The notes: generated by a model not told the origin, from the letters alone. A stretch of 64,000 nt of DNA from Streptomyces sp. WM4235 (GCF_001279725.1 NZ_LGDE01000271.1:1-64000); one strand, 5' to 3'. Positions 14,611 to 25,115 are shown, numbered from the stretch's first letter. Translations and numbers: made by a program.

Positions 14611-16104
14611 ATGAAACCCCACGCCCCCGTACTCGCGAGTGCGCTCGTGCTCGTCTGCGCCCCGGTCGCCCTCGCCGCCACCGGATCGGGCGCGGTGACG
14701 CAACCCTCGCGCGCGACCGCCGCCGGCTACCGGGAGGCGGGGGTCTTCACCTCGGCGGGCAAGCCCCGCGACCTGCTGCTGCACCCGGACTCGAAGAGGC
14801 TGTACGTGGCCTCGGACGACCGGCCGGAGACCCCCGAGGTCAACGAGAGCGGACTGCACGTCCTGGATCCGAAGACCGGCACGGTACGCGGCACCGTGAG
14901 CCAAATGCCCGGCCCCACCGGTGCGTCGAGCCGCCGCGCCGCCCATCGGCTCGTCGCCCCGCTGCCCGGCGACGGGGTGGTCTTCGGGTATCCGCTGCGG
15001 GGCATCGGCACGGCCGAGGAGGGCGACGCGGCGGCGAGCGGGGCCTGGATCACGGGAGCCACCGTCACCGACCTCGGCCCGGGACTCGCACCGGGGACGG
15101 TACTGGCCGCCCAGGGCCCCGTCCTGTCGGAGGCGGCCGTCGACGGCGCGGTGATCGGACGGTCCCTGACGCTGGAGGGCGGCGACTCCTTCGCGGTGGA
15201 CCCGGTGCGCAAGGCGGTGTGGTTCGCGGACACGGGCAACCGTCGCCTGTACAAGGTGGACGCGGTCACCCTGACGGTCGCCGCGACCGTGGAACTCCCG
15301 CCGGGTGACGGGTTCGCCGGGTTCGTGGAAGTGGATCCGCGAACCGGCGCGGTCTGGGTCGGCCTCGACAACTCCGTGGTCGTCCACGACGCGGCCGGCC
15401 GCCGGATCGGCGCCCTGAGTGGGCCGGACCTGCCGCGCGCGGCGCGGTTCGACGAGGCCACCGGGCAGGCTTTCGTGGTCTGGCAGGACTCCGGGGACCG
15501 CGCGCAAGCGGGCAGTGACGGGAACGGATCCCTCGCCGTGTACCGCACCGCCGATCTGACGGAGGCGGCGAAGCCCACCGTACTGCCGGGCAACCACGCC
15601 CAGTTGGGGGCCGCCTCGCTGGCGGTGCAGCCCGGGGGCGAGGTCGTGTGGGTGGGCGGCCCGGCGCAGGCGACGATCACCCGGCTGGAGCGGTCCGCGC
15701 CGGCCGATCCGTCACCGGACCCCTCCACCGACCCTTCCACCGGTCCGTCGCCGGGCCCCTCGCCCGATCCGTCCGCAGCGCCCTCCACGGGGCCCTCGAA
15801 CGGCCCCACCCCCGGCTCCTCGTCGGGACCCTCCCGACCCTCCGAGCCGTCGGAGTCGTCCCTGTCACCCGTTCCGGCGGGCAGTACGTCCGGACCCGCG
15901 CCCGCGCCGGCCGGCGGGCCCGCCCCGGGTGACGGGGGGTCGGCCGCGGACGGGTCCGGGGCGCCGGCGCCCGGCGCCCCGGCGCACGGCTCGCTGGCCG
16001 CCTCCGGGGTCGCCGTACTCGCCCTCGCGGGGACCGCCGCCGCTCTGGTCGCCGCCGGTTGGGTGCTCGTCAGGATCCGGCGAGGGACGGTCGAACCTGG
16101 CTGA
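14611..16104 (+). CDS. Surface-anchored beta-propeller protein with Pro/Ser-rich stalk
   Basis: 497 residues. The signal peptide is residues 1-23 (LASALVLVCAPVALAATGSG). Residues 40-360 contain propeller-type repeats (LLLHPDSKRLYVASDD, VDPVRKAVWFADTGNRRLYK, VDPRTGAVWVGLDNSVVVHD) as in YncE/YVTN proteins. Residues 370-455 are a DPS/GPS repeat stalk rich in Pro and Ser. A C-terminal membrane helix (SGVAVLALAGTAAALVAAGW) with a basic tail ends the protein. No sortase LPxTG is visible. It lies 63 bp after the iron-regulated secreted protein and may share its promoter, suggesting a cell-surface partner in metal uptake. Confidence 0.8.
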   Translation: MKPHAPVLASALVLVCAPVALAATGSGAVTQPSRATAAGYREAGVFTSAGKPRDLLLHPDSKRLYVASDDRPETPEVNESGLHVLDPKTGTVRGTVSQMPGPTGASSRRAAHRLVAPLPGDGVVFGYPLRGIGTAEEGDAAASGAWITGATVTDLGPGLAPGTVLAAQGPVLSEAAVDGAVIGRSLTLEGGDSFAVDPVRKAVWFADTGNRRLYKVDAVTLTVAATVELPPGDGFAGFVEVDPRTGAVWVGLDNSVVVHDAAGRRIGALSGPDLPRAARFDEATGQAFVVWQDSGDRAQAGSDGNGSLAVYRTADLTEAAKPTVLPGNHAQLGAASLAVQPGGEVVWVGGPAQATITRLERSAPADPSPDPSTDPSTGPSPGPSPDPSAAPSTGPSNGPTPGSSSGPSRPSEPSESSLSPVPAGSTSGPAPAPAGGPAPGDGGSAADGSGAPAPGAPAHGSLAASGVAVLALAGTAAALVAAGWVLVRIRRGTVEPG

Positions 16105-16161
16105 TCCGCCGCGTGGGCGGGCCTGTTGAATGGTGGCACCCGAGTGAAGGAGCCACCGTCC

Positions 16162-16926
16162 GTGAAAGTCATCGCCCACCTCAGCGACGTCCACTTCGAC
16201 GGCGACACGCGCGCCGCGGATCGCACCCGTGCCGTCATGAGGTACCTGGAAGAGCTGCCGTACGACCTGGACGCCGTCCTGGTGAGCGGCGACATAGCCG
16301 ACCACGGCAGCCCCGCCGAGTACGCGGAGGCCCGCAAGGAACTGGTCTCGCGCCATCCGCTGGTGGTCTGCCCCGGCAACCACGACGAACGCGTGGCCTT
16401 CCGGCGGGACCTGCTCGGCGAGGCGGAGCCGACCGCGGCGCCCGTCGACCAGGTCCTGCGCGGTGCGGGGTTCGTGCTCGCGGTCTGCGATTCGTCGGTG
16501 CCCGGCGAGCACCAGGGCTTCCTGGAGGACTCCACGGTGGCCTGGCTGGACGGCGTACTGGACGGGACCCCGCGCGAGGTCCCCGTGCTGGTGGCCTTCC
16601 ACCACCCGCCCGTTCCCCTGCACATCCCCTACGTCGACGGGATCCGGCAGTTCGGCGAGGAGCGGTTGGCGGACCTCGCCGAACGGCACCCGCACCTCAC
16701 GGCCTTCCTGTGCGGACACGCCCACACGGGGGCCGCGACCACCTTCGCGGGCCGGCCGCTGCTGGTGGCGCCGGGCGTGGTGTCCACGACCCGGCTTCCC
16801 TGGGAGGCCCGCAGCGGGGACAACGAGTACGTCCACCTCGACGAGCCGCCGGTCGTCGCCTTCCACGTGATCGGTGACGACGGGAGGCTGACCACCCACT
16901 ACCGGGTGGTCGTCACCCGCCGGTAG
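16162..16926 (+). CDS. Calcineurin-like metallophosphoesterase (CpdA/Icc-like)
   Basis: 254 residues from GTG 16162 with GGAG 9 nt upstream; a GTG at 16144 would add six residues. The five metallophosphoesterase motifs are present in order: D9-x-H11 (LSDVHFDG), GDIAD around D44, PGNHDE (N73, H74), FHHPPVPLH near 152, and CGHAHTG near 191. Size and motifs fit cyclic-nucleotide or other phosphodiesterases of the CpdA/Icc group, with a cytosolic dinuclear metal centre. Its 3' end overlaps the convergent DUF2087 gene by 28 nt. Confidence 0.88.
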   Translation: MKVIAHLSDVHFDGDTRAADRTRAVMRYLEELPYDLDAVLVSGDIADHGSPAEYAEARKELVSRHPLVVCPGNHDERVAFRRDLLGEAEPTAAPVDQVLRGAGFVLAVCDSSVPGEHQGFLEDSTVAWLDGVLDGTPREVPVLVAFHHPPVPLHIPYVDGIRQFGEERLADLAERHPHLTAFLCGHAHTGAATTFAGRPLLVAPGVVSTTRLPWEARSGDNEYVHLDEPPVVAFHVIGDDGRLTTHYRVVVTRR

Positions 16927-17210
16927 CTGCCGCCGTCGCGGGTGCGTGCGAGGCGGCCCGAGGTGATCAGGTACCTCCGCAGGGCGGAGCAGTCCTCGTG
17001 CACCGTGCGCAGCGCGTCGTTCACCTCGGGCTCGGTGTAGTCCCGGTCCGGGGCGAACAGGGTCTCCGTGAGATGGGCCAGCAGTTGCTCGCGGCGGGCG
17101 ACCTTGCGGGGGATCGCGACGAGGCGGCCGTCGGAGAAGAGGTCCGAGACGCCCCGGGGGGTGCGCGGGGGTTGTTCGGTGCGGGGCAGCGGCGCGGTGG
17201 TGTGTGACAT
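16899..17210 (-). CDS. DUF2087 domain protein
   Basis: 103 residues from ATG 17210; starts at 17222 and 17225 are also possible because no clear ribosome binding site decides. Residues 25-100 follow DUF2087: GRLVAIPRKVARREQLLAHL, then YTEPEVNDALRTVHEDCSAL, RRYLITSGRLARTRDGGSYR. This winged-helix-like module is found alone or attached to regulators in actinobacteria. The target is unknown. Convergent overlap with the phosphoesterase gene. Confidence 0.8.
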   Translation of the reverse strand: MSHTTAPLPRTEQPPRTPRGVSDLFSDGRLVAIPRKVARREQLLAHLTETLFAPDRDYTEPEVNDALRTVHEDCSALRRYLITSGRLARTRDGGSYRRVTTTR

Positions 17211-17311
17211 GTCGGGCAGCATCACCCGGCAAGGAGCCCCCGGGCAACGGGATTTCCGCCCGGACCGGCCGCGACGCCCCGCTGCGGGTCGCCCCGCCCG
17301 GACACGTCGAA

Positions 17312-17350
17312 GGCCCGCCGACGCCGGAATCGCTCCGGTACCGGCGGGCC
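17312..17350 (-). terminator. Hairpin terminator of the DUF6230 operon
   Basis: GGCCCGCCG (17312-17320) pairs with CGGCGGGCC (17342-17350); an inner CCGG/CCGG pair extends it. Located 72 bases after the operon's last stop at 17422. Confidence 0.7.
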
Positions 17351-17421
17351 CGCTCGTACGGATGGTTCACGCGTGGTCGTTCACACGCGGATGGCGCACG
17401 CGTGGATGGTGCACGGGTGGT

Positions 17422-19219
<1,798 letters not shown>

Positions 19220-19266
19220 GAGATCGTCCCTTATCTCGGCTGTGCACCTTTGTTACCGACGAGTTG

Positions 19267-19295
19267 AATGTAAGAGTGCCAATGGAGGTTGGCAA
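19267..19295 (-). promoter_or_regulatory. Promoter of the DUF6230 operon with overlapping inverted repeat
   Basis: Reading leftwards, TTGCCA (19295-19290), 17-nt spacer, TACATT (19272-19267): a good housekeeping sigma promoter 48 bp before the start at 19219. An inverted repeat TGCCAA/TTGGCA (19277-19282 and 19289-19294) covers the -35 box and spacer and could be an operator, perhaps for the neighbouring MerR regulator. Confidence 0.6.
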
Positions 19296-19337
19296 GGTTG
19301 CCGGAGCGTACCGTTTCGGCCGACTCCTACTGGCCGG

Positions 19338-20093
19338 TCACTGCTCCGCGCGCAGGAGTTCGGCGACCTCCGCGGCCACCCTCCGCTCCATGGCCCGGGC
19401 GAATTCCGAGGCCACGACCTCACCCGCCACCGGGCGCAAAGCGGACACCGCCTCGGACACGTGATCCAGTTGGCCGGCCGAAAGGTGCTCCAGCCCGTCC
19501 GGGCCGATCACATGCCGGCGGAACAGTCCGACGAACCGGTCCGCGAGCGCGGCCGCCTGTGCCTGGACGAAGTCGGCCGCGTCCAGGATCTCCGCCAGCG
19601 GCACCCCCTGCCGCACCAGCGTCAGGGTCGCCTCCAGCAACCGCCCGCTCAGATGCGTGACCCGGTCCCCGTCGATCCGTACGTACCCCAACTCGACCGC
19701 GCGCCTGGTGTCTTCGGCGTTCGCGGTCGGCCCGAACAGTGCGCGCAACTCGGACAACGTCATCGTGACGGGCACCTCTTGCACCCAGTCGCGCGTCATC
19801 GCCCGCTCCAGGCCGAGGAGTTGGGACAGTCCGCCACCGCGCTCCCACGCGTCGAGCAGCTCGGAGATGCCGTTCACGGTGTAGCCGCGCCCCAGCAGGT
19901 CGTTGATCAGGCGCAGCCGGGTCAGATGGTCTTCGGAGTACCAGGCGACCCGGCCCTCACGGCGCGGCGGCGGCAACAACCCGCGCTCCTGGTAGTAGCG
20001 CAGGTTGCGCACCTTGACGCCCGCCGCCCGCGCCACGTCCTCCCGGCGATAGCGCCCACCGGCGCGTCCGTCCTGTTCCCCCTGGCTGTCCAC
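19338..20093 (-). CDS. MerR-family transcriptional regulator
   Basis: 251 residues. The N-terminal winged helix is typical (YRREDVARAAGVKVRNLRYY, QERGLLPPPRREGRVAWYSE, DHLTRLRLINDLLGRGYTVN, GISELLDAWERGG). The long C-terminal region (residues 90-250) is helical and lacks a Cys metal site, so the effector is probably organic or a protein. It is encoded on the same strand as the DUF6230 operon, 118 bp downstream of that operon's start. It may control that promoter, but no test is possible here. Confidence 0.88.
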   Translation of the reverse strand: MDSQGEQDGRAGGRYRREDVARAAGVKVRNLRYYQERGLLPPPRREGRVAWYSEDHLTRLRLINDLLGRGYTVNGISELLDAWERGGGLSQLLGLERAMTRDWVQEVPVTMTLSELRALFGPTANAEDTRRAVELGYVRIDGDRVTHLSGRLLEATLTLVRQGVPLAEILDAADFVQAQAAALADRFVGLFRRHVIGPDGLEHLSAGQLDHVSEAVSALRPVAGEVVASEFARAMERRVAAEVAELLRAEQ

Positions 20094-20132
20094 GCGGCAG
20101 AGTGTAGGACGTACCGGCAGGTCACATGGCCC

Positions 20133-21338
20133 TTACGGGCGTTGGTCGCGCTCCATCCGCTTGACCGCCCGCAGCACCACGAACTTCGGCTCGCTCGCGG
20201 TGACCTCGCTGTTGCCGAACAGCCGCTTCAGGTGCGTGTGGTAGCCCATGTGGCGGTTGGCGACGACCCAGAGCTCGCCACCCGGCCGCAGCGCCTTGCG
20301 CGACTGCGCGAACATGCGCAGCGCCGTGGCGTCCGTCGTCGCCTGGTGGGAGTGGAACGGCGGATTGCACAGGATCAGGTCCACCGAACCCGGGTCCAGC
20401 ATCGCGACCCCGTCACCGACGAGGAAGTCGGCGCGCTCCCGCTCGTGCGTCACGTTGGCGCGGAACGTGGCCTTCGCGGAGGCCACCGCCTGGTACGACT
20501 CGTCCGTGAACACGACCTCGGCCCGCGGGTCCGCGACCGCGACCGCCGTGCCGACGACCCCGTTGCCGCAACCGAGGTCCACGACGCGGGCCCCGTCCGT
20601 GTTGGTCGGGATGTTCTGGAGGAAGAAACGCGTGCCGACGTCGAGCCGGTCGGCGCAGAAGATGCCGGCGTGGTTGACCACGGTCAGCCCGGCGCCCGAG
20701 CCCCCGTCCTCGTCCACGACGTACGTCAGCGGCCACGGGCCGGGGGTCACGGCGTGCGTGGCCCCGGGGGTGCCCGGCGTACAGAAGATCAGTCGGGCCT
20801 TCTTCTCCGCGAGCGAGGTCTTCGTCGGCCCGAGGATCCGCTCGAAGAGCCGCAGTGTGGAGGTGTGGATCTCCTTGACCATGCCCGTGCCGACCACGAC
20901 CGTGCCCGCGTGGACGTGCGGAGCCAGCCGGTGCAGCTGGTCCTCCAGCAGCGCCAGGCTCTTCGGGACACGGACCAGGAGCACGTCGATCCGCTCCGGC
21001 GGAGCGTCCTGCGTGGTCAGCAGCCGCACCGTGTCCTTGGCCGTCCCGATCCCGGCACGATCAAGGTTCGCCATGGTGGCCGACCGCGTCAGCGAGGAGT
21101 CGGTGATCTGCGTCGGGTGGAACGCGGCCAGGGCCGTCGTCAGCGTGCCCCAACGGTCCCCGATCACGGTGATCTGCCGATCGCCGGTGAGATCCACCGG
21201 ACCGCGTTCCCCGGTACCGGATTCGAGGTGCCGCAGCAGGTACTCATCGGCGGCATCCCAGGCGCGGAGACGATCGCGCGGGTCCTGGGGGAAGCGGGTG
21301 AGTTCGTAGGAGCCGAAAGGCGTGGTCAGACGGTTCAT
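20133..21338 (-). CDS. RsmC/RlmG-like rRNA guanine-N2 methyltransferase
   Basis: 401 residues. The C-terminal half is a class I SAM methyltransferase with RVVDLGCGNGVVGTAVAV (motif I), VVFTDESYQAVASAKA (acidic motif II) and the catalytic LILCNPPFHSHQ (NPPF). The N-terminal half (FGSYELTRFPQDPRDRLRAW, AADEYLLRHLE) is the degenerate first methyltransferase-like domain found in RsmC and RlmG. Two-domain length and the NPPF motif support m2G methylation of 16S G1207 or 23S G1835. I cannot tell which. Confidence 0.85.
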   Translation of the reverse strand: MNRLTTPFGSYELTRFPQDPRDRLRAWDAADEYLLRHLESGTGERGPVDLTGDRQITVIGDRWGTLTTALAAFHPTQITDSSLTRSATMANLDRAGIGTAKDTVRLLTTQDAPPERIDVLLVRVPKSLALLEDQLHRLAPHVHAGTVVVGTGMVKEIHTSTLRLFERILGPTKTSLAEKKARLIFCTPGTPGATHAVTPGPWPLTYVVDEDGGSGAGLTVVNHAGIFCADRLDVGTRFFLQNIPTNTDGARVVDLGCGNGVVGTAVAVADPRAEVVFTDESYQAVASAKATFRANVTHERERADFLVGDGVAMLDPGSVDLILCNPPFHSHQATTDATALRMFAQSRKALRPGGELWVVANRHMGYHTHLKRLFGNSEVTASEPKFVVLRAVKRMERDQRP

Positions 21339-21366
21339 ATTCGACCCAGGCTATCCGAGACGACAG

Positions 21367-21392
21367 CCCGGCCCCGCATGGGCGGGGCCGGG
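21367..21392 (-). terminator. Perfect 11-bp hairpin terminator
   Basis: CCCGGCCCCGC (21367-21377), loop ATGG, GCGGGGCCGGG (21382-21392). It lies between the TPR gene stop (21400) and the methyltransferase start (21338), separating the two reverse-strand units. Confidence 0.85.
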
Positions 21393-21399
21393 CGGCGCG

Positions 21400-21750
21400 C
21401 TACTCGGGAAACTCGCCCGCCATCGCGGCGGCGATCCGCAGGTGGGGAGCCGCCTCGACGGCCCTGCCCTGTCGCTCCAGTGTGCGACCGAGGAGCAGCT
21501 GCGCGTAGTCCTCCACCGGCCAGCGCTCCAGGATGGCGCGCAGCTCCAGCTCGGCGCGGGACAGCTGGGCGGAGTGGTAGTAGGCGCGGGCCAGCAGCAG
21601 GCGGGGAGCCAGCTGCTCGGGGGCCTCGGTGGTCAGCGAGCCCAGGACGCGGGCGGCGGTCGCGTACTCCTTCGCCTCGAAGAAGAGCCCGGCGCGCGCC
21701 CAGCGCTCGGCCGGCGTCCCGTGCTCCAGGTACTCCACCGGCGTGTTCAT
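21400..21750 (-). CDS. Tetratricopeptide-repeat protein
   Basis: 116 residues from ATG 21750, preceded by GGAAGGA at good spacing. About three helical TPR-like units (PAERWARAGLFFEAKEYATA, EQLAPRLLLARAYYHSAQLS, EDYAQLLLGRTLERQGRAVE) fill the protein. Cytosolic, no signal peptide. A protein-protein adaptor is expected; the partner is unknown. Confidence 0.85.
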   Translation of the reverse strand: MNTPVEYLEHGTPAERWARAGLFFEAKEYATAARVLGSLTTEAPEQLAPRLLLARAYYHSAQLSRAELELRAILERWPVEDYAQLLLGRTLERQGRAVEAAPHLRIAAAMAGEFPE

Positions 21751-21816
21751 CGCGTTCCTTCCGCCGTTCCGATGCCTCTGTCCGGTCTCCCCCGACAGGG
21801 GGACCCGATCTCCCCT

Positions 21817-21885
21817 ACACGGGCGATCCGATCCGCCCAACACGGGAGACCCGACGTGCCCAACACGGGCGATCCACCGAACATT
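21817..21885. repeat. Three 23-bp tandem repeats in an intergenic region
   Basis: Units start at 21817, 21840 and 21863 with exact 23-bp spacing. Each begins ACACGGG followed by CGATCC or AGACCC; units 1 and 3 share ACACGGGCGATCC. A degenerate fourth copy may begin near 21795. The array lies between the divergent TPR and pirin genes. Confidence 0.7.
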
Positions 21886-21926
21886 CCATGGAACGCCGGA
21901 CGCGGCACGGGGCTAAGTTGTGCCCC

Positions 21927-22892
21927 ATGAGCAATCTCGATCGCCAGCCCGCTCTCTCCGCCTGCGGCGGCCGCGGTTTCGTCGTGGCCGAGCCCGTGCG
22001 CGAGCTCCTGAGCCCGCGCACCGTCAAGCTCGGGGAGTCCACCGAGGTCCGCCGCCTGCTGCCCAACCTGGGCCGCCGCATGGTGGGCGCCTGGTGCTTC
22101 GTCGACCACTACGGCCCGGACGACATCGCCGACGAGCCCGGCATGCAGGTGGCGCCGCACCCGCACTCCGGGCTCCAGACCGTGAGCTGGCTCCACGAGG
22201 GCGAGGTGCTGCACCGCGACAGCGTCGGCAGCCTGGAGACCATCCGCCCGCGCGAGCTCGGCCTGATGACCTCCGGCCGCGGCATCAGCCACTCCGAGGA
22301 GAGCCCGCGCCCGCACGCCCGCCTCCTGCACGGCGCGCAACTGTGGGTGGCCCTCCCCGACGCCCACCGCGGTGTCGCGCCGCACTTCCAGCACCACACC
22401 GACCTCCCGCAGGTCACCGCCCCCGGCCTGGCCGCGACCGTGATCCTCGGCACCCTGGACGGAGCCACCTCGCCCGGCAGCGCCTACAGCCCGATCGTCG
22501 GCGCCGACCTCGCCCTGGCGGCGGGCACCGAAACCCGGCTCCCGCTCGACCCCGACTTCGAGTACGCGGTCCTGTCGATGTCGGGCGAGGCCACCGTCGA
22601 CGGCGTCCCGGTCCTGCCGGGCGCCATGCTCTACCTGGGCTGCGGCCGCACGGAACTCCCCCTGCGGGCGGCCTCGGACGCGGGCCTGATGCTGCTGGGC
22701 GGCGAGCCGTTCGAGGAGGAGATCGTCATGTTCTGGAACTGGATCGGCCGGAGCAACGAGGAGATCGTACAAGCCCGCAAGGACTGGATGGAAGGCTCCC
22801 GCTACGGCGAAGTGAAGGGCTACGACGGCTCTCCGATCCCTGCTCCCGAACTCCCGCCGGGGCCCTTGAAAGCGCGCGGTCGGGTGCGCTGA
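21927..22892 (+). CDS. Pirin-family cupin protein
   Basis: 321 residues. Pirin N domain: GAWCFVDHYGPDDI, HPHSGLQTVSWLHEGEVLHR (metal-binding His pair), DSVGSLETIRPRELGLMTSG, RGISHSEES. The C domain carries the second cupin barrel (FEYAVLSMSGEATVDG) and ends with the helix WNWIGRSNEEIVQARKDW. Full length. Some bacterial pirins have quercetinase activity or bind pyruvate dehydrogenase; none of this can be read from sequence. Confidence 0.92.
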   Translation: MSNLDRQPALSACGGRGFVVAEPVRELLSPRTVKLGESTEVRRLLPNLGRRMVGAWCFVDHYGPDDIADEPGMQVAPHPHSGLQTVSWLHEGEVLHRDSVGSLETIRPRELGLMTSGRGISHSEESPRPHARLLHGAQLWVALPDAHRGVAPHFQHHTDLPQVTAPGLAATVILGTLDGATSPGSAYSPIVGADLALAAGTETRLPLDPDFEYAVLSMSGEATVDGVPVLPGAMLYLGCGRTELPLRAASDAGLMLLGGEPFEEEIVMFWNWIGRSNEEIVQARKDWMEGSRYGEVKGYDGSPIPAPELPPGPLKARGRVR

Positions 22893-23268
22893 CCTGCACT
22901 TTTCTGGATCGGCTCTCTCAGTCGCGACTGACGAAAGAGAGTCCGGAGCTCCGGCGGAGATTGCTCCGCCGGAGGAGGCGCCGAGGCCCGCCGGAGGCCC
23001 TCTTCGGGCTCCCGTCGTTTCCCATGTGTGACCAGCTGAGGTCAGCTTTGCCAGGACCAATGCTGACCCGACGCCGACTTTGGTGCCCGGCGTCGCGGAG
23101 CGGGGAGAAGGGCGGTCCCATAGTCCTCATCTGGGGCAGGATCACCCTCGGGGGAGCGCTCGGCGGTACCTCGTCCATATTCGTCACTGTGACGTGAATT
23201 TGCCTGAATCGGGCTACGGTTCATCCGGGTTCTGCGATGCTGGAGGCCGATCGAGAGGGGCCGCAGCG
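22893..23268. other. Intergenic region with palindromes and a terminator
   Basis: Just after the pirin stop there is a 14-bp palindrome TCAGTCGCGACTGA (22918-22931). A perfect 11-bp hairpin follows, CTCCGGCGGAG (22949-22959) with CTCCGCCGGAG (22964-22974) around ATTG, the likely pirin terminator. A 13-bp palindrome CGTCACTGTGACG (23182-23194) lies 75 bp before the NUDIX start and could be an operator. No ORF with coding character seen. Confidence 0.6.
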
Positions 23269-23802
23269 ATGCAGTGGAAGATCCACGGTGAACGTCCGAT
23301 CTACGAAAACAAGTGGGTGAACCTGTGGCTCACCGACATCGAGACGCCGGACGGGCACCGCTGGGAACACCACGTCGTCAAGCTGCGCCACCTGGCCGTG
23401 GCCGCTGTGGTCAACGATCGCCGAGAGGTCCTGATGATGTGGCGCCACCGCTTCATCACGGACGCGTGGGCTTGGGAGCTGCCCATGGGTCTGGTGGAGG
23501 CGGACGAGACCCCCGGCGAGGCCGCTGCCCGGGAAGTCCTCGAAGAGACCGGCTGGCGTCCGGGCCCGATGAAGCCTCTGATCTACGCGGAACCGGCGAA
23601 CGGCATCACGGACTCCCAGCACCACTTGTTCCGCGCGGACGCTGCGACGTATGACGGGCCTCCGACCGAGAAGAACGAGTCGGACCGGGTCGAGTGGATC
23701 CCGCTGGCGAACATCCGGGGCATGATCGACCGCCGCGAGATCGTCAGCAGCGGTGCTCTGGTCGGCCTCCTCTACGTCCTGATGGACGAAGGGGTTCGCT
23801 GA
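23269..23802 (+). CDS. NUDIX hydrolase
   Basis: 177 residues. The NUDIX box is complete: GLVEADETPGEAAAREVLEE followed by TGW, fitting Gx5Ex7REUxEExGU. N-terminal WKIHGERPIYENKWVNLWLT and the motif HHVVKLRHLAVAAVV resemble ADP-ribose pyrophosphatase-type enzymes (hydrolysis of nucleotide-sugar pyrophosphates). Its 3' end overlaps the convergent XRE-TPR gene by 31 nt. GAGAGG lies about 10 nt upstream of the ATG. Confidence 0.88.
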   Translation: MQWKIHGERPIYENKWVNLWLTDIETPDGHRWEHHVVKLRHLAVAAVVNDRREVLMMWRHRFITDAWAWELPMGLVEADETPGEAAAREVLEETGWRPGPMKPLIYAEPANGITDSQHHLFRADAATYDGPPTEKNESDRVEWIPLANIRGMIDRREIVSSGALVGLLYVLMDEGVR

Positions 23803-25115
23803 ACCGGCGGGGGAAGCGTTGCCCGTAGGCGTGCCTCGAAGGCAACCGCGGCCGGCACCTCGCGATAGGGCGCAAGCTGCTCGTAGAACTCGCGAAGGTG
23901 TCCGGTCACCCGCTCCGACGACACTGCTGCGGCGGGCACCAGCGCCTCTATCGCCGTGTGACAGGCTTGGTCGAGCTTCCCCCGCTGGAGCTGGGTACGG
24001 GCAAGCCAGAAGGCATGGAACGCTCGGCCGCGCTGGTTCGCAGGGTCCTCCCGCGCCAGCGCGTCCGCGATCAATGGTTCGGCGATCGCCGCCTCGCCGA
24101 GACGGCCGTGCGCAATGCCCGTGTCCACGATGAGCTTCGGCTCGTCGAAGTAGGTCACCCAGGCCGGGTCCGGGTCACCCTCGTGGATGCGCTCGAACTG
24201 GCTGTGGGCCTCCGAGATCGCGGTGTGCGTATCCTTCCTGTCCCCCAAGGTCGCGTGGGCGAAGGCTTCGCGCATGGCCAGCATCGCCCGCACCCTCGGT
24301 GTCGTTCCGGCACGGGCCTGGTCCTGGGCGGCAGACACCAGAGCAAGCGCGTCCGCCGGCTTGTCCTGGTAGGTCGCTTGGAGGCTCATGCAGGCCAACA
24401 CGTTCGCCATGAAGGGATGGTCGTCGATCTCTCTGGCCAGTTGCAGCGCTTCCGAGAAGTACGCGCGGGCCTGGTGGTACTGCCGAGCATCGAAGTACGT
24501 CCACCCGGTCAGCCGCGCCAGCTCCGCCGCGACGCCGTACAAGCCGTGCTGGATCGGCGTCGGCCGTCGGTCCTTCAACAGCCCTTCGACGTAGCGGAGC
24601 TGGCCTACGACGGCCGGGCGAAGGGTCTCTCCACCGTGCTCGTCGTCGCGTCGCCAATAGTCCTCGATCGAGGACCGGAGTGCCTGGAGAGTGGAGGGGC
24701 TCGGATTGGTTCCGGCGGCCATGGCGAGGATGCTGTCCACCTCCACCCCGGGTAAGGCCGCAAGCGGTCCGGGTCCAGCGGGCGGGTGGACCGGCTCGCG
24801 CTCGGACACCGCGAGCGCGGCCGGCGTCTCCCACCCCCGCCGGGAAAGCCCGAGCATGTGCCCGGGGATGCGCAAGCCGTCGGCGATTCGCTCGATCACG
24901 TCCATGTGGAGGAGCTGCCGCTGGCCCGCGATCACCTCGCCGACCCGACTGGGCGTCAACTCGCACTGGCGCGCGATCATCGAAGGATAGATGCCCGCCC
25001 GAGCCTTCACCAGGCGAAAGACCCTCGCGAAGTCGCGTACGCGACACGCGTCGATCATCTCGGAATCGGTGAGCAGACTTACCGGCAGCTCCTTCGTGTG
25101 ACGCGACTCGGGCAT
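23772..25115 (-). CDS. XRE regulator with C-terminal TPR domain, putative cluster regulator
   Basis: 447 residues. HTH at about 30-85 (VFRLVKARAGIYPSMIARQC, LTPSRVGEVIAGQRQ, VIERIADGLRIPGHMLGL). The remaining 300 residues are TPR-like helices (YFDARQYHQARAYFSEALQL, MSLQATYQDKPADALALVSA, AFHAFWLARTQLQRGKLDQA). This HTH-TPR design is common in Streptomyces (NsdA-type) and may sense peptides or proteins through the TPR part. The gene is divergent from the precursor/JmjC/AKR operon. A 19-bp perfect palindrome at 25172-25190 lies between them. Confidence 0.88.
   Translation of the reverse strand: MPESRHTKELPVSLLTDSEMIDACRVRDFARVFRLVKARAGIYPSMIARQCELTPSRVGEVIAGQRQLLHMDVIERIADGLRIPGHMLGLSRRGWETPAALAVSEREPVHPPAGPGPLAALPGVEVDSILAMAAGTNPSPSTLQALRSSIEDYWRRDDEHGGETLRPAVVGQLRYVEGLLKDRRPTPIQHGLYGVAAELARLTGWTYFDARQYHQARAYFSEALQLAREIDDHPFMANVLACMSLQATYQDKPADALALVSAAQDQARAGTTPRVRAMLAMREAFAHATLGDRKDTHTAISEAHSQFERIHEGDPDPAWVTYFDEPKLIVDTGIAHGRLGEAAIAEPLIADALAREDPANQRGRAFHAFWLARTQLQRGKLDQACHTAIEALVPAAAVSSERVTGHLREFYEQLAPYREVPAAVAFEARLRATLPPPVQRTPSSIRT

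Noticed and set aside
22918..22974. Palindrome and hairpin after pirin as a possible mobile-element end or CRISPR-like unit
   Set aside because: Single copy, no repeat-spacer pattern; best explained as a terminator plus a small palindrome.
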